From the NCBI RefSeq assembly GCF_017742245.1, contig NZ_JAGHKO010000004.1:1-64000 (forward strand): a stretch of DNA of 64,000 nucleotides. The letters are read 5' to 3'. Source of the stretch: Niastella soli. Its GTDB lineage: Bacteria > Bacteroidota > Bacteroidia > Chitinophagales > Chitinophagaceae. A program made the position numbers and the translations under genes. How positions within the stretch are numbered: the stretch's first letter is position 1; the number at the start of each line of letters is the position of its first letter. The notes beneath the pieces are model-generated. The model did not search any database. It had not been told where the DNA came from and worked only from the letters and a program-made list of their open reading frames with translations. Of this stretch, positions 19,324 through 27,791 are shown piece after piece.

Positions 19324-20721
19324 ATGATCATCAATAAACCATTACACAGGACGGGAAGCAGTCTGCTTTTATTGCCGATGCTGTTCATAATAGCATGCAA
19401 AGTAACTAAGCCCTATAAGTCTCCGGCGGTGGACACTCACTATTTGTACAGGGATCACCAAACCATAGACACAACGTCGTTGGCTACGCTGCACTGGAAT
19501 GAACTTTTTACCGACACATTGCTACAACAATTAATAGGGAAAGGCATTTCAAACAGTCCGGACCTGCGTATAGCTTTTTCGCGGGTGCAGCAGGCGCAGG
19601 CTTCCTATCAGCAAAACCGGCGGCTCATTTATCCCAGTGTGAATGCCAATGCAGGGGTAACGGCTTCTGGTTATTCAAGCACGCTCAATAACGCTGTAAA
19701 AACGACTGCCAGCCCCCAGTTTCAGGGTTCCTTTTCTACGACCTGGGAAGCTGACATTTGGGGAAAGCTGACAAGTAGCCGCCGGGCGAGCCGGGCCGCG
19801 GCACTCGCTGAAAACGATAATGCACATGCAGTACAGACAGCCCTTGTGGCCAATATCGCTTCCAATTATTATGACTTGCTGGCATTGGATGAACAGCTAT
19901 CCATTACCGAACGTACTGTTATCAGCCGGCAGGCAACTGTAGAGGTAATGAAAGAATTAAAAAAAGCCGATGTGGTTACCAGTGCTGCGGTAGTGCAAAG
20001 CGAAGCCAGCCGATATGCAGCTGAAGTCACCATTCCAGATATTAAACGAGCTATCAGGGAAACAGAAAACCAGTTAAACCTGTTGCTTGGAGACCCGCCG
20101 GGACCCGTAAAACGAAGTGTTTGGAGCAATCAGCCGGTTACCGCTGTATTACAAACCGGTGTACCTGCACAGTTGTTGGCAAACAGACCTGATGTACAAG
20201 CTGCAGAACATACTTTCAGACAATATTTCGAACTCACCAATGTGGCTCGCACCTACTTTTATCCAACGCTGTCATTAACTGCATCCGGTGGTTATTTAAC
20301 TGTTCATGATCTATTTTCACCCGGGTCGTGGATAAGCAGTCTGGCTACAGGTTTAACCCAACCTGTGTTTAACCAGGGCTTAAATAGGGCAAGATGGGAA
20401 ACAGCCCATGAGCAACAGGACCAGGCATTGTTAGGTTTTGAGAAAACATTACTCATCGCCGGACAGGAAGTGTCAGACGCCATGTATGCGTACCAGATGG
20501 CTACTTCAAAGGTCTCTACCCGCAATAACGAATTGACGGACCTTGAAAAATCGGTCACCTACACACAGGAACTGGTAAAATATGGATTTGCAAATTATAC
20601 AGAAGTACTTACCGCACAACAAAACCTTTTAAGCGCCCGGCTGGACCAGGTTGCAGACTATTTACAGGGTTTGCAGGCGGTTGTTCAACTTTACCGGTCA
20701 TTAGGCGGAGGATGGCAATGA
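19324..20721 (+). CDS. Outer membrane efflux lipoprotein (TolC/OprM, NodT type)
   Basis: A 465-residue channel. The ATG at 19324 gives a lipoprotein signal with lipobox FIIAC. Two OEP repeats are visible: the first around NSPDLRIAFSRVQQAQA, the second around LANRPDVQAAEHTFR and YFYPTLSLTASGGY; helical hairpins follow each. It completes the tripartite pump with the two preceding genes (11 bp gap). A longer reading from a TTG at 19270 overlaps the permease gene and lacks a clean signal peptide. Confidence 0.93.
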   Translation: MIINKPLHRTGSSLLLLPMLFIIACKVTKPYKSPAVDTHYLYRDHQTIDTTSLATLHWNELFTDTLLQQLIGKGISNSPDLRIAFSRVQQAQASYQQNRRLIYPSVNANAGVTASGYSSTLNNAVKTTASPQFQGSFSTTWEADIWGKLTSSRRASRAAALAENDNAHAVQTALVANIASNYYDLLALDEQLSITERTVISRQATVEVMKELKKADVVTSAAVVQSEASRYAAEVTIPDIKRAIRETENQLNLLLGDPPGPVKRSVWSNQPVTAVLQTGVPAQLLANRPDVQAAEHTFRQYFELTNVARTYFYPTLSLTASGGYLTVHDLFSPGSWISSLATGLTQPVFNQGLNRARWETAHEQQDQALLGFEKTLLIAGQEVSDAMYAYQMATSKVSTRNNELTDLEKSVTYTQELVKYGFANYTEVLTAQQNLLSARLDQVADYLQGLQAVVQLYRSLGGGWQ

Positions 20722-20828
20722 TCCGCGTTTAATTTATTACTATCTTAATAAAACGCTAAATTACTTGCAGTGATCTTCAATGCAAATGTCAGGAATAAGT
20801 ATTGCTGTTAGTTTAAAAAAATCGTCAC

Positions 20829-21074
20829 ATGGATTCCCGGTATGCTGGTCTGTCTGCTGTAGAATTGAAAAATATGGTCCTTGATGAGACGCGAAAATTT
20901 ATATTGGCCCTGCAATTTAGCTCCCCACTTCACGAATTGGAGGAAATAAGAGAGCGGATAAGACTGATGACAGAGGCTCTTTCAACAAAAGAAAAGGAAG
21001 TAGTTATTGTGAGGCCCGTGGATAATTTTCCCCAACTAAATAAGAAAACACATCTTGATAATGGTGAAGTATGA
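20829..21074 (+). CDS. Small hypothetical protein (81 aa)
   Basis: Begins with ATG at 20829 and has a helical, charged middle (HELEEIRERIRLMTEAL) and a polar tail. No family recognised. It stands alone 107 bp after the efflux operon. A poor hairpin with a T-run near 21210-21240 could be its terminator. Confidence 0.5.
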   Translation: MDSRYAGLSAVELKNMVLDETRKFILALQFSSPLHELEEIRERIRLMTEALSTKEKEVVIVRPVDNFPQLNKKTHLDNGEV

Positions 21075-21319
21075 TTACTCATTATCTTTCCAGAATAGAA
21101 TTGGATTAGACATTTTTCCTGCGAAAGCTTATATGCTTTTTGAACAGAGCAAGGTTCTTCAGTGGTTGAAAAAATTACTATCGGCACATCTTTATAAGCT
21201 TTATAAAAAGAGGACCATTTACTATGATCCTTTTTTTATGTCCATACTCAAACAGTAAGTTGGGCTTACGGTGGCATATGTTTTACTGTATTTTGAATAG
21301 TAATTTAAAGTAGCTGAGT

Positions 21320-21556
21320 ATGGAAACTACATATAAAATACAACCATCCAGGAACATTGAAGTGCAAGGATCTAAACAATCACCGAATATGTTTCTTTGG
21401 TTATTGGTTAGCGCAATATTAACATTGATGTTTAAAGTAGGCCGCCAAAAACGCAAGGATTCATTTATTGCTAAATGGGTTGCTCCTATTATGTTATATG
21501 GAATTTTGAATAAGATAAAAAAACAATTAAGACGCGACTTGACTAAAAAAGCATAA
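21320..21556 (+). CDS. Small membrane-associated hypothetical protein (78 aa)
   Basis: ATG at 21320. One hydrophobic stretch (MFLWLLVSAILTLMF, about residues 29-43) followed by a basic segment and a second short hydrophobic piece (WVAPIMLYGIL), ending KKQLRRDLTKKA. The charge pattern suggests a cytoplasmic C terminus. No known family. It precedes an exported hydrolase gene by 32 bp and may be co-transcribed. Confidence 0.5.
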   Translation: METTYKIQPSRNIEVQGSKQSPNMFLWLLVSAILTLMFKVGRQKRKDSFIAKWVAPIMLYGILNKIKKQLRRDLTKKA

Positions 21557-21588
21557 CTTCCCAAACCGGCATACGGAAGTCCTTTAAT

Positions 21589-22359
21589 ATGAAATCATAC
21601 CTTGTCATTTTTGTTTTTTTGCTGGCGGCTTGCCTGGGGATAAAAGCACAACCAGTGCTGTCTTTTACAAAAGCGGTGTATACAACAGGTAAAGATAGCC
21701 TACCTTACCGCCTTTTATATCCGTTACACTACAACAAACACAAGCAATATCCGCTTGTACTTTTTTTACATGGAGCGGGGCAGCGCGGCACAGATAATGA
21801 AACGCAACTAACAGGGGTGCCGAAAGCATTGACAGATACTGCAGGCAGAGAAAAATATCCTTGTTTTATTCTTATACCACAGTGCCCTAAAAACGACGTA
21901 TGGGTTAAATTTCCCCATTTCCCTGAAAACATACAAACCACCGAGCTACCTACACGAAGTGCACAGGCCGCGTTAGCTACCCTGGATTCATTGATCAAAC
22001 AATTACCTATTGACAGAAAACGGGTATACATCACCGGCTACTCCATGGGTGGCGAAGGGACCTTTGATCTTTTAACACGCCGCCCGCATTTGTTCGCAGC
22101 CGCTATACCCATTTGTTCGGTAGCAGACACAGCAAGGGCCAGGCTTATTTATCAAACGCCTATTTGGGCCTTTCACGGCGACCAGGATGATGTAAATGAA
22201 GTCAAATATTCCCGGTTAATGATTGCCGCACTCAAAAAATTTAACGGCACGCCCATTTACACAGAATACCCTGGGCTTAAACACAACATCTGGAGCAAAG
22301 CTTATAATGAGCCGGGATTGTTTGAGTGGCTTTTTGAGCAGCGGAGGCGTCTTTTTTGA
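21589..22359 (+). CDS. Secreted alpha/beta-hydrolase (predicted peptidase/esterase)
   Basis: A 256-residue exported hydrolase with a signal peptide ending near GIKAQ. The fold is shown by LVLFLHGAGQRGTDN (oxyanion region), the nucleophile elbow GYSMGGEG (Ser152), the acid in FHGDQDD and the His in GLKHNIW. This matches the 'predicted peptidase' group (COG4099-like), often esterases acting on polysaccharide side groups or small esters. Substrate cannot be told from sequence. Confidence 0.85.
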   Translation: MKSYLVIFVFLLAACLGIKAQPVLSFTKAVYTTGKDSLPYRLLYPLHYNKHKQYPLVLFLHGAGQRGTDNETQLTGVPKALTDTAGREKYPCFILIPQCPKNDVWVKFPHFPENIQTTELPTRSAQAALATLDSLIKQLPIDRKRVYITGYSMGGEGTFDLLTRRPHLFAAAIPICSVADTARARLIYQTPIWAFHGDQDDVNEVKYSRLMIAALKKFNGTPIYTEYPGLKHNIWSKAYNEPGLFEWLFEQRRRLF

Positions 22360-22385
22360 TGGCAAACCGGTAGCACCACACATGA

Positions 22386-22532
22386 AATTGCGGATTTTTC
22401 TATCCAGACAATCATGATGAGACTATTGCAGTACCTGCTGCAGGTGATGCGAAATTAAAATTAAAAGACAAAGGCCTTTATCTTATCAGGTTGGATTGGA
22501 TCGATCGGAAAAGCAGATTGTACGAAAATTGA
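22386..22532 (+). pseudogene. Possible gene remnant
   Basis: A 48-codon open stretch starting right after a stop encodes GFFYPDNHDETIAVPAAGDA and KLKLKDKGLYLIRLDWIDRK, then a stop. It reads like a piece of a beta-sandwich protein but has no start codon. The rest of the 22360-22890 gap shows no supported gene; a 69-codon minus-strand frame (22666-22875) is unconvincing. Confidence 0.3.
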
Positions 22533-22890
22533 AAGTACAATTCAATTAGGCATCGATGTGACTATTCCCTTTATGTGAAATAGTTAATTTTAATAACATA
22601 TGTTTACTATTGAGCAAAAAAGCCATGATACGCTGATTTCGTTTCAAGGCTCTTGCTAAAATTACTTACCATCCATAATACGTTGCAAATCCCCCTTTCC
22701 GATAACTCCGTTTTACTTTAATAAAAAGCTTCTTCATGCATTGCTTTCTGTTCTTTGAAACAGATTTCCAGATGTAATGATTCTTTACCTTACCTGGAAA
22801 GCGTAATTTTTTCAAAATCTCCTGTAACATTTTGTCCGGCTGTGTATCAAAAGGTAGAATCAAACAAATTAACAATCAAATCTACAGAAA

Positions 22891-23739
22891 ATGAAAAAGC
22901 ATACATGGCTTATTATTGTTATATTATTTACCGCTCTTTGTACGAATGTATTCGGTCAAACAACACCCACGAGGCCCTTTGAAGTGAAGAAAAGCGGGCA
23001 GGGCAAACAGGCTATCCTCTTTATACCCGGCTTAGGTTGTTCAGGTGAAGTATGGAATCAGACTGTAGAAAAATTTGAAAAAAATTACACCTGCTACACG
23101 TTAACCATGGCCGGCTTTGCAGGCACACAACCGCAACCTGAAGCAACCTTCACCAACTGGGAAAATCAGATTGCCAGGTATATCAGGGAAAACAACATTC
23201 AAAAACCCATAATAATAGGACATAGTGTGGGCGGCGGATTAACGTTAGCTATTGCTGCCGATTATCCCCAGCTTATTGGAAAAATAATTGTAGTGGATGC
23301 GCTACCTTGCCTGTCCGCTCTCCGGAACCCCACATTCAAACCAAAAGAAAACAATGATTGCACTCCCGTGATCAATCAATTTACCGCCATAACCAATGAT
23401 CAATTTGAACAAATGCAAAAATCGAATATTGCCGGGCTTGTAGCCGATACATTAAGCCAAAAAAAGGTGATTAGCTGGACAATGCAATCAGACAGAAAAA
23501 CATTTGCCGGCTTATTTTGCGACTTTTTAAACACCGATTTGAGAGAAAAACTCAGGTCCATCCAATGCCCCGCATTGATCTTGCTTGAAAACCCGTTTAC
23601 CCGATTAAAATCAGCCATTGAAGAGCAATATAAAAATTTAAAAGACGCCCAATTACAGTACTCCTCAAAAGCCCTTCATTTCATCATGTTCGATGATAAA
23701 GAATGGTATCAAGATCAATTGACCGGTTTTATAAAATAA
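22891..23739 (+). CDS. Exported alpha/beta-hydrolase
   Basis: A 282-residue hydrolase with a signal peptide (cleavage after NVFGQ). It shows AILFIPGLGCSGEVW (HG-like oxyanion loop), the nucleophile elbow IIGHSVGGGLTLA (Ser112) and a late KALHFIMFDD segment that provides the His. Typical of the broad hydrolase fold group (esterases, lactonases, haloperoxidase-like); substrate unknown. It precedes an ECF sigma factor gene, with 137 bp between them containing no clear gene. Confidence 0.85.
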   Translation: MKKHTWLIIVILFTALCTNVFGQTTPTRPFEVKKSGQGKQAILFIPGLGCSGEVWNQTVEKFEKNYTCYTLTMAGFAGTQPQPEATFTNWENQIARYIRENNIQKPIIIGHSVGGGLTLAIAADYPQLIGKIIVVDALPCLSALRNPTFKPKENNDCTPVINQFTAITNDQFEQMQKSNIAGLVADTLSQKKVISWTMQSDRKTFAGLFCDFLNTDLREKLRSIQCPALILLENPFTRLKSAIEEQYKNLKDAQLQYSSKALHFIMFDDKEWYQDQLTGFIK

Positions 23740-23876
23740 AAAATATGAAAAGCAAATTTCTTCCCTGCTCCATTGTTCTTATTATTGCCGATAGGCCATT
23801 ATAACCAGCACCCTTTTCATTGTTGTATTGATGGCCCTTACCAAGCCTTTTCCCTTAAAAACAAGCATAGCAAAAA

Positions 23877-24353
23877 ATGACATTTGACGAAATCTACAAA
23901 ATATACTGGCAAAAGATCTTTCGATTATGTCTGGGATATGTGAACGATTTCGATTGGGCTAAAGACATTGCACAGGAAACCTTTATCATTGTTTGGCAAC
24001 AGCTTCCCAAATTCAAGCATGAATCAGCTGTCGGAACCTGGATATTCAGAATTGCGACAAACAATTGTTTAAGGCAAATTGAGAAAGATAAACGTACCCC
24101 CAAAGCAGCATTACCCGATGATTTGAAAGACGAAAAACAATCCTCTATTGAACCTCAGATCCGGTTCCTGTATCAATGTATTGCCGAACTACCCGAAACG
24201 GACCGTATCATTATTTCATTAGAGCTAGAAGATGTTAAACAGTCCGAAATAGCCAGCATTACAGGACTTTCAGAAGCAAACATCAGGGTAAAGATTCACA
24301 GGATCAAGGAAAAATTATCTCAAAAATTTAAAGCCCATGCTCATGAGCAGTAA
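23877..24353 (+). CDS. ECF-type RNA polymerase sigma factor
   Basis: A 158-residue sigma-70 family protein. Region 2 is seen in FDEIYKIYWQKIFRLCLGYV and AKDIAQETFIIVWQ with GTWIFRIATNNCLRQI; region 4 in LPETDRIIISLELEDVKQSEIA with the helix-turn-helix TGLSEANIRVKIHRIKEKL. It overlaps the next membrane-protein gene by 17 bp, which suggests that protein is its partner or anti-sigma factor, though no zinc-finger anti-sigma motif is present. Confidence 0.92.
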   Translation: MTFDEIYKIYWQKIFRLCLGYVNDFDWAKDIAQETFIIVWQQLPKFKHESAVGTWIFRIATNNCLRQIEKDKRTPKAALPDDLKDEKQSSIEPQIRFLYQCIAELPETDRIIISLELEDVKQSEIASITGLSEANIRVKIHRIKEKLSQKFKAHAHEQ

Positions 24354-24948
24354 TATAAATTTCAAGGACTTGTGGAAACAGCAACCTGTAATCGAGCCCG
24401 ACATGAAGGATTTAGTGAACCGGTTGCACCAATTCAAACAATCAAATATCAGAAGACTTATAATGACCAATATTCTACTGATTGCAACAAGTTTGTTTAT
24501 TGGTTTTGTATGGTATTATTATCAGCCAAAGTTCATCACCACTAAAATGGGAATAGTAATAACTGTTTTAGCCATGGTTATTTACCTGTTTGTTTATAAT
24601 AAAATGGCTGCACTGTTCAACAAAATCGACAATACAAGCGACAATACCCACTACCTGCAAAAACTGATCATTATAAAAGGTAAACAACGGTTTTTACAAC
24701 ATACCATGATGAATTTATATTTCGCTATGCTTATGACCGGTATTTGTTTGTATATGTATGAATACACCTCGCGCATGACAATGACAGCAGGAATAATTAC
24801 CTATGCAGTTACATTAACCTGGTTCATTTTTAACTGGTTTTACATAAGACCTAAAACCATCAAAAAACAGCAGGCAAAGCTGGATGATCTGATTTCAAAA
24901 TTCGATGGGATCAATAAACAAATCCTTGATGACAGCCACCTTTTATAA
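24337..24948 (+). CDS. Four-helix membrane protein, putative sigma-factor partner
   Basis: A 203-residue protein with a 45-residue cytoplasmic N terminus (NINFKDLWKQQP...) and four hydrophobic helices, around MTNILLIATSLFIGFVWYYY, GIVITVLAMVIYLFV, YFAMLMTGICLYMY and AGIITYAVTLTWFIFNWFY. It overlaps the sigma gene (start 24337, or ATG at 24343). In Bacteroidota such proteins often sit after ECF sigma genes; a regulatory role is inferred from gene order alone. Confidence 0.7.
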   Translation: MLMSSNINFKDLWKQQPVIEPDMKDLVNRLHQFKQSNIRRLIMTNILLIATSLFIGFVWYYYQPKFITTKMGIVITVLAMVIYLFVYNKMAALFNKIDNTSDNTHYLQKLIIIKGKQRFLQHTMMNLYFAMLMTGICLYMYEYTSRMTMTAGIITYAVTLTWFIFNWFYIRPKTIKKQQAKLDDLISKFDGINKQILDDSHLL

Positions 24949-25202
24949 GCATTGGTGATATTTTCCATCCTTTTCGTCTGGCCGGCTGGACAATTATCGA
25001 ACCACTTCATTAATGAATTATCGGAAATTCAAAAATTTACGCATATATTAGAAACTCAAATTTTCAAATGGATATATTGGGTGACCAGCCCTATAGCATT
25101 CGCAGCTTTATTTAAATGCCTTTTGCAAGTTTAACTTAAAGCCAGCAATTCGATCAAGGTGCGATGGAGATATTTATAAAAATATAATCAATCTTACAAT
25201 TG

Positions 25203-25541
25203 ATGAAAAATCCAGGAATGGCACTCTGGCTGGCCACATTTCTTTTGATCTGCACTTTCGCTGGAATGGCACAGTTACCGATCAAGCCGGGCAGCACAGT
25301 TAGTTGTGATGAAAGCAGGTGTGTTGTATGAAAGTGAAACGCTTGGCGAAGTATGGCCCGATAAAAAAAAAGGACCAATGAGTTGGCGATGAAGTAAAAG
25401 AGATTAGGCGTAGGCCTGGATGGTTTCATTCCCAATTGGAATTGTTTTGTAATTGATGGTAAGCGCCTGCAGGAGCATGACAGGCAAGCGTGCTATTGAA
25501 AGTATCTTGGTCGTGATGCAAAAGAAGAATATATCTTCATT
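25203..25541 (+). pseudogene. Decayed gene for a small secreted protein
   Basis: Starts with ATG and a clear signal peptide (ending CTFAGMAQ) but stops after 42 codons. Protein-like pieces continue in shifted frames: GVLYESETLGEVWPDKKKG, then GVGLDGFIPNWNCFVIDGKR, and after an in-frame stop KYLGRDAKEEYIFILF. At least two frameshifts and one stop separate them, so the gene is not functional. The original family is not recognised. No other gene is seen in 25135-25541. Confidence 0.6.
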
Positions 25542-25919
25542 CTATTCTTTTGTAAAATGTGTTTTTTTTGAATAAGCTTTGAAGGTTAGAAAAATGCCAA
25601 TGGTAAGAACAAACATTGCTCCTGCTATTACAGCGGTGGTATTTTTTGCGACCTCCAGTTGCAGCTCAGGTGCAAACATCCTGAGCAGGCCTAATAACAT
25701 AACAAACCAACCGGAGAGCGTTATGATAACCGGCCAACCTGGCATCCAATGATTATGGGAGCGGATAATGGAAAGTCCGGCTATAAATAACAAAGTACCA
25801 TTAAGATAAACACCGGCGGCAGTATTGCCTGCCCAGATGTGAGCATTGCGTATTTCGGATATGGTGATTACAATAATAGCAGGACCAATTAGCCCTGCGA
25901 TGTGTTTAGAATTTATCAT
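25542..25919 (-). CDS. Four-helix membrane protein of unknown function
   Basis: A 125-residue protein from the ATG at 25919 (a start at 25967 would add 16 polar residues). It has four hydrophobic segments: HIAGLIGPAIIVITISEI, GVYLNGTLLFIAGLSII, WPVIITLSGWFVMLLGLLR and TAVIAGAMFVLTIGIFLTF. It resembles small uncharacterised Bacteroidota integral membrane proteins. Transcribed alone towards the decayed gene. Confidence 0.65.
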   Translation of the reverse strand: MINSKHIAGLIGPAIIVITISEIRNAHIWAGNTAAGVYLNGTLLFIAGLSIIRSHNHWMPGWPVIITLSGWFVMLLGLLRMFAPELQLEVAKNTTAVIAGAMFVLTIGIFLTFKAYSKKTHFTKE

Positions 25920-26087
25920 TTTACCCTGATTAAATATCTTTTCATTTATTAATAAAGAACTTGTCAAGTTTATCTAAAACCCATTCCCATGTTGCATACC
26001 AAGTTCCGGCAAATGCCCGTGCTATTAGGAAATGTTTTATCCAGAGTATTCAATTCACTTTACCTTGTCTAATAAATTGTTGCTATT

Positions 26088-26459
26088 TCACTTACGTGAA
26101 AACAATCCACGTAAAACAAAACCGATCAACAGCCCGGTAACCAGGATTTTGTGACCCGAAGCAGGGATAAACCGCGTACAGGTAGGGGTTATTTCATAAA
26201 CTCCCTTTGCTTTGGCGTACATTCCTCCACCACCACCTGCACCTTCTTCCATAGTATCATCTGTTGTATTTATAGGTTCTTTCAACTGATTTAATTTCTT
26301 TTTACCCTGTTCATAGCCCCCGCCACAGCCATAAGCTATTTGGGCAACTGGTATTATGGTTTTATTGCCTGAGTGCACTGGTTCACCGTACACATTTTTC
26401 ACAGTTGCACTTTGGCCAAATTGTGAGGCCAGTTTTTCAATGAAATTGTCGGTACCCAT
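26088..26459 (-). CDS. GerW/YtfJ-like protein
   Basis: A 123-residue protein from the ATG at 26459. The central part matches the spore protein YtfJ/GerW family: VYGEPVHSGNKTIIPVAQIA, a glycine-rich GCGGGYEQG, then EEGAGGGGGMYAKAKGVYEI. A short hydrophobic C-terminal helix (ILVTGLLIGFVLRGLF) would anchor it in a membrane. In Firmicutes GerW is involved in spore germination; in non-spore-formers its role is unknown. A CRP/FNR-like site lies about 70 bp upstream, placing it in the stress island. Confidence 0.75.
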   Translation of the reverse strand: MGTDNFIEKLASQFGQSATVKNVYGEPVHSGNKTIIPVAQIAYGCGGGYEQGKKKLNQLKEPINTTDDTMEEGAGGGGGMYAKAKGVYEITPTCTRFIPASGHKILVTGLLIGFVLRGLFSRK

Positions 26460-26525
26460 ATACAAAATTTCTTCAAAGAAATGGTATTTGGTTTGCAATA
26501 AAAATGAGGGATATCACAACTGGTA

Positions 26526-26539
26526 CTGATGTGTATCAT
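26526..26539. promoter_or_regulatory. CRP/FNR-like site upstream of the GerW-like gene
   Basis: CTGATGTGTATCAT, fitting TGA-N6-TCA, about 70 bp before the GerW-like start codon (minus strand). One of nine similar palindromes in this island. Confidence 0.5.
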
Positions 26540-26678
26540 TCATATAGGGCGTTACCGAATGGCCAATGCCAAGTAAAATTACATACAAGGTAAACCTGTC
26601 TGCAACTACATGACAACTATCAAAAAGCTATATAATAATGCTCCTGTAACCGGCTAACTATGCCGCCCAATGGCCTAA

Positions 26679-26768
26679 TATGACGATGCTGAGAATGCTG
26701 CCAGGGCCGCACCTGGTGTTACCAGCGTTGGGAACGATCTTATGCTGGAAGAAGTATTTGCTTTTTAG
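26679..26768 (+). pseudogene. Remnant of a BON-domain (OsmY-like) gene
   Basis: The frame reads ENAARAAPGVTSVGNDLM plus an acidic tail and a stop, which matches the C-terminal end of BON domains (AxxAPGVxxVxNxL). Upstream, frames are broken by stops, so only the last domain end survives. BON proteins are often stress-induced, consistent with the neighbouring genes. The rest of 26499-26938 holds two regulatory sites and no gene. Confidence 0.45.
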
Positions 26769-26852
26769 ATATGGTTTATAGATTATAATTTCAATCAACA
26801 TGGCAAAACCGACTAAACACATGGTGTGGTTGCCTGTTTTTTCTTAATGCCC

Positions 26853-26866
26853 ATGATTATTATCAG
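26853..26866. promoter_or_regulatory. CRP/FNR-like site upstream of the first universal stress gene
   Basis: ATGATTATTATCAG (TGA-N6-TCA), centred about 80 bp before the start at 26939. Confidence 0.5.
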
Positions 26867-26938
26867 TGTTCATTCCAACTACAGTCATAGCTTTTCCTTC
26901 ACTTCCTTAGTAGATTCATATAAATTAAAAATTCTTTT

Positions 26939-27760
26939 ATGGAAAAGATCCTGATTGCGATTGATGTCAACATGATAAATTTGAACGTATTGGATTTTGC
27001 CTGCTATATGGCAAAATTGACCAATTCAAAATTGATTGGGATTTTTCTTGAAGACGGGGAAACGGCAAAGGCGCCGGTTACAGAATCGGTAAGTGAGAGT
27101 GGCATTGAAGTGTTGCCTGGAACAAAAGAAATAGTAAATCAATATGATAAGAACATACATCTTTTTACAGATGTATGCAGAAAAAAACAGACAAACTGTG
27201 CCATTCATTTCGACCAGGGCTTACCCATTAGCGGAATAATTAAAGAAAGCCGCTTTGCCGACCTGCTTATTGTTGACCCTGAAATGTCGTTAAGATCAAA
27301 AAAAGAAAGAACGCCAACCGTTTTTATAAAGGAAGTGTTGACAAAGAGTGAATGTCCCGTTGTGATTGCGCCATTTAGTTTCAATACCATCGATGAGATC
27401 GTATTTGCGTATGATGGCAGCCAGTCGGCAGTTTTTGCCATTAAACAATTTACCTATCTCTTTCCTGAACTAACTGATAAAAATATCACCATTCTGCAGG
27501 TAAATGAAAAAGATAATCAACCAATTGTTGAAAGCGAAAGGGTAGGAGAATTGCTTCAGATGCATTATTCCGCCATAGGTTATCACCGTCTTAGCGGGAA
27601 TATCGGCAATGAGCTGTATAGTTACCTGCATGGAAAACAAAATGTGTTTGTAGTAATGGGAGCCTTTGGTCGCAGTATGATTTCTGATTTCTTCAAACAA
27701 AGCACGGCTGAATTGATTGTAGAAACAATAAACCTACCGGTATTTATTGCTCATCATTAA
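26939..27760 (+). CDS. Universal stress protein, tandem UspA domains
   Basis: A 273-residue cytoplasmic protein with two Usp halves. Half one begins MEKILIAIDVNMINLNVLDF and ends with ECPVVIAPF; half two begins EIVFAYDGSQSAVFAIKQF and ends with FVVMGAFGRSMISDFF and LPVFIAHH. Usp proteins support survival under starvation, oxygen limitation or other stress; some bind ATP through G-2x-G-9x-G(S/T), only partly visible here. It lies directly upstream of PEP synthase and probably shares its transcript. Confidence 0.9.
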   Translation: MEKILIAIDVNMINLNVLDFACYMAKLTNSKLIGIFLEDGETAKAPVTESVSESGIEVLPGTKEIVNQYDKNIHLFTDVCRKKQTNCAIHFDQGLPISGIIKESRFADLLIVDPEMSLRSKKERTPTVFIKEVLTKSECPVVIAPFSFNTIDEIVFAYDGSQSAVFAIKQFTYLFPELTDKNITILQVNEKDNQPIVESERVGELLQMHYSAIGYHRLSGNIGNELYSYLHGKQNVFVVMGAFGRSMISDFFKQSTAELIVETINLPVFIAHH

Positions 27761-27791
27761 TTAGGCATTGCCTGATTATAAATTATTTTTT

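Noticed and set aside
21055-21258. 67-codon frame after the 81-residue protein
   Set aside because: Starts with TTG/ATG inside the previous gene and looks like low-complexity AT-rich translation; no support.
22666-22875. 69-codon minus-strand basic frame upstream of the second hydrolase
   Set aside because: Lysine-rich, no homology recognised, lies in an AT-rich promoter region; kept out for lack of support.
24952-25134. 60-codon frame after the four-helix membrane protein
   Set aside because: TTG start, no clear motif; hydrophobic AT-rich sequence can give this by chance. Could be a remnant, but not supported.
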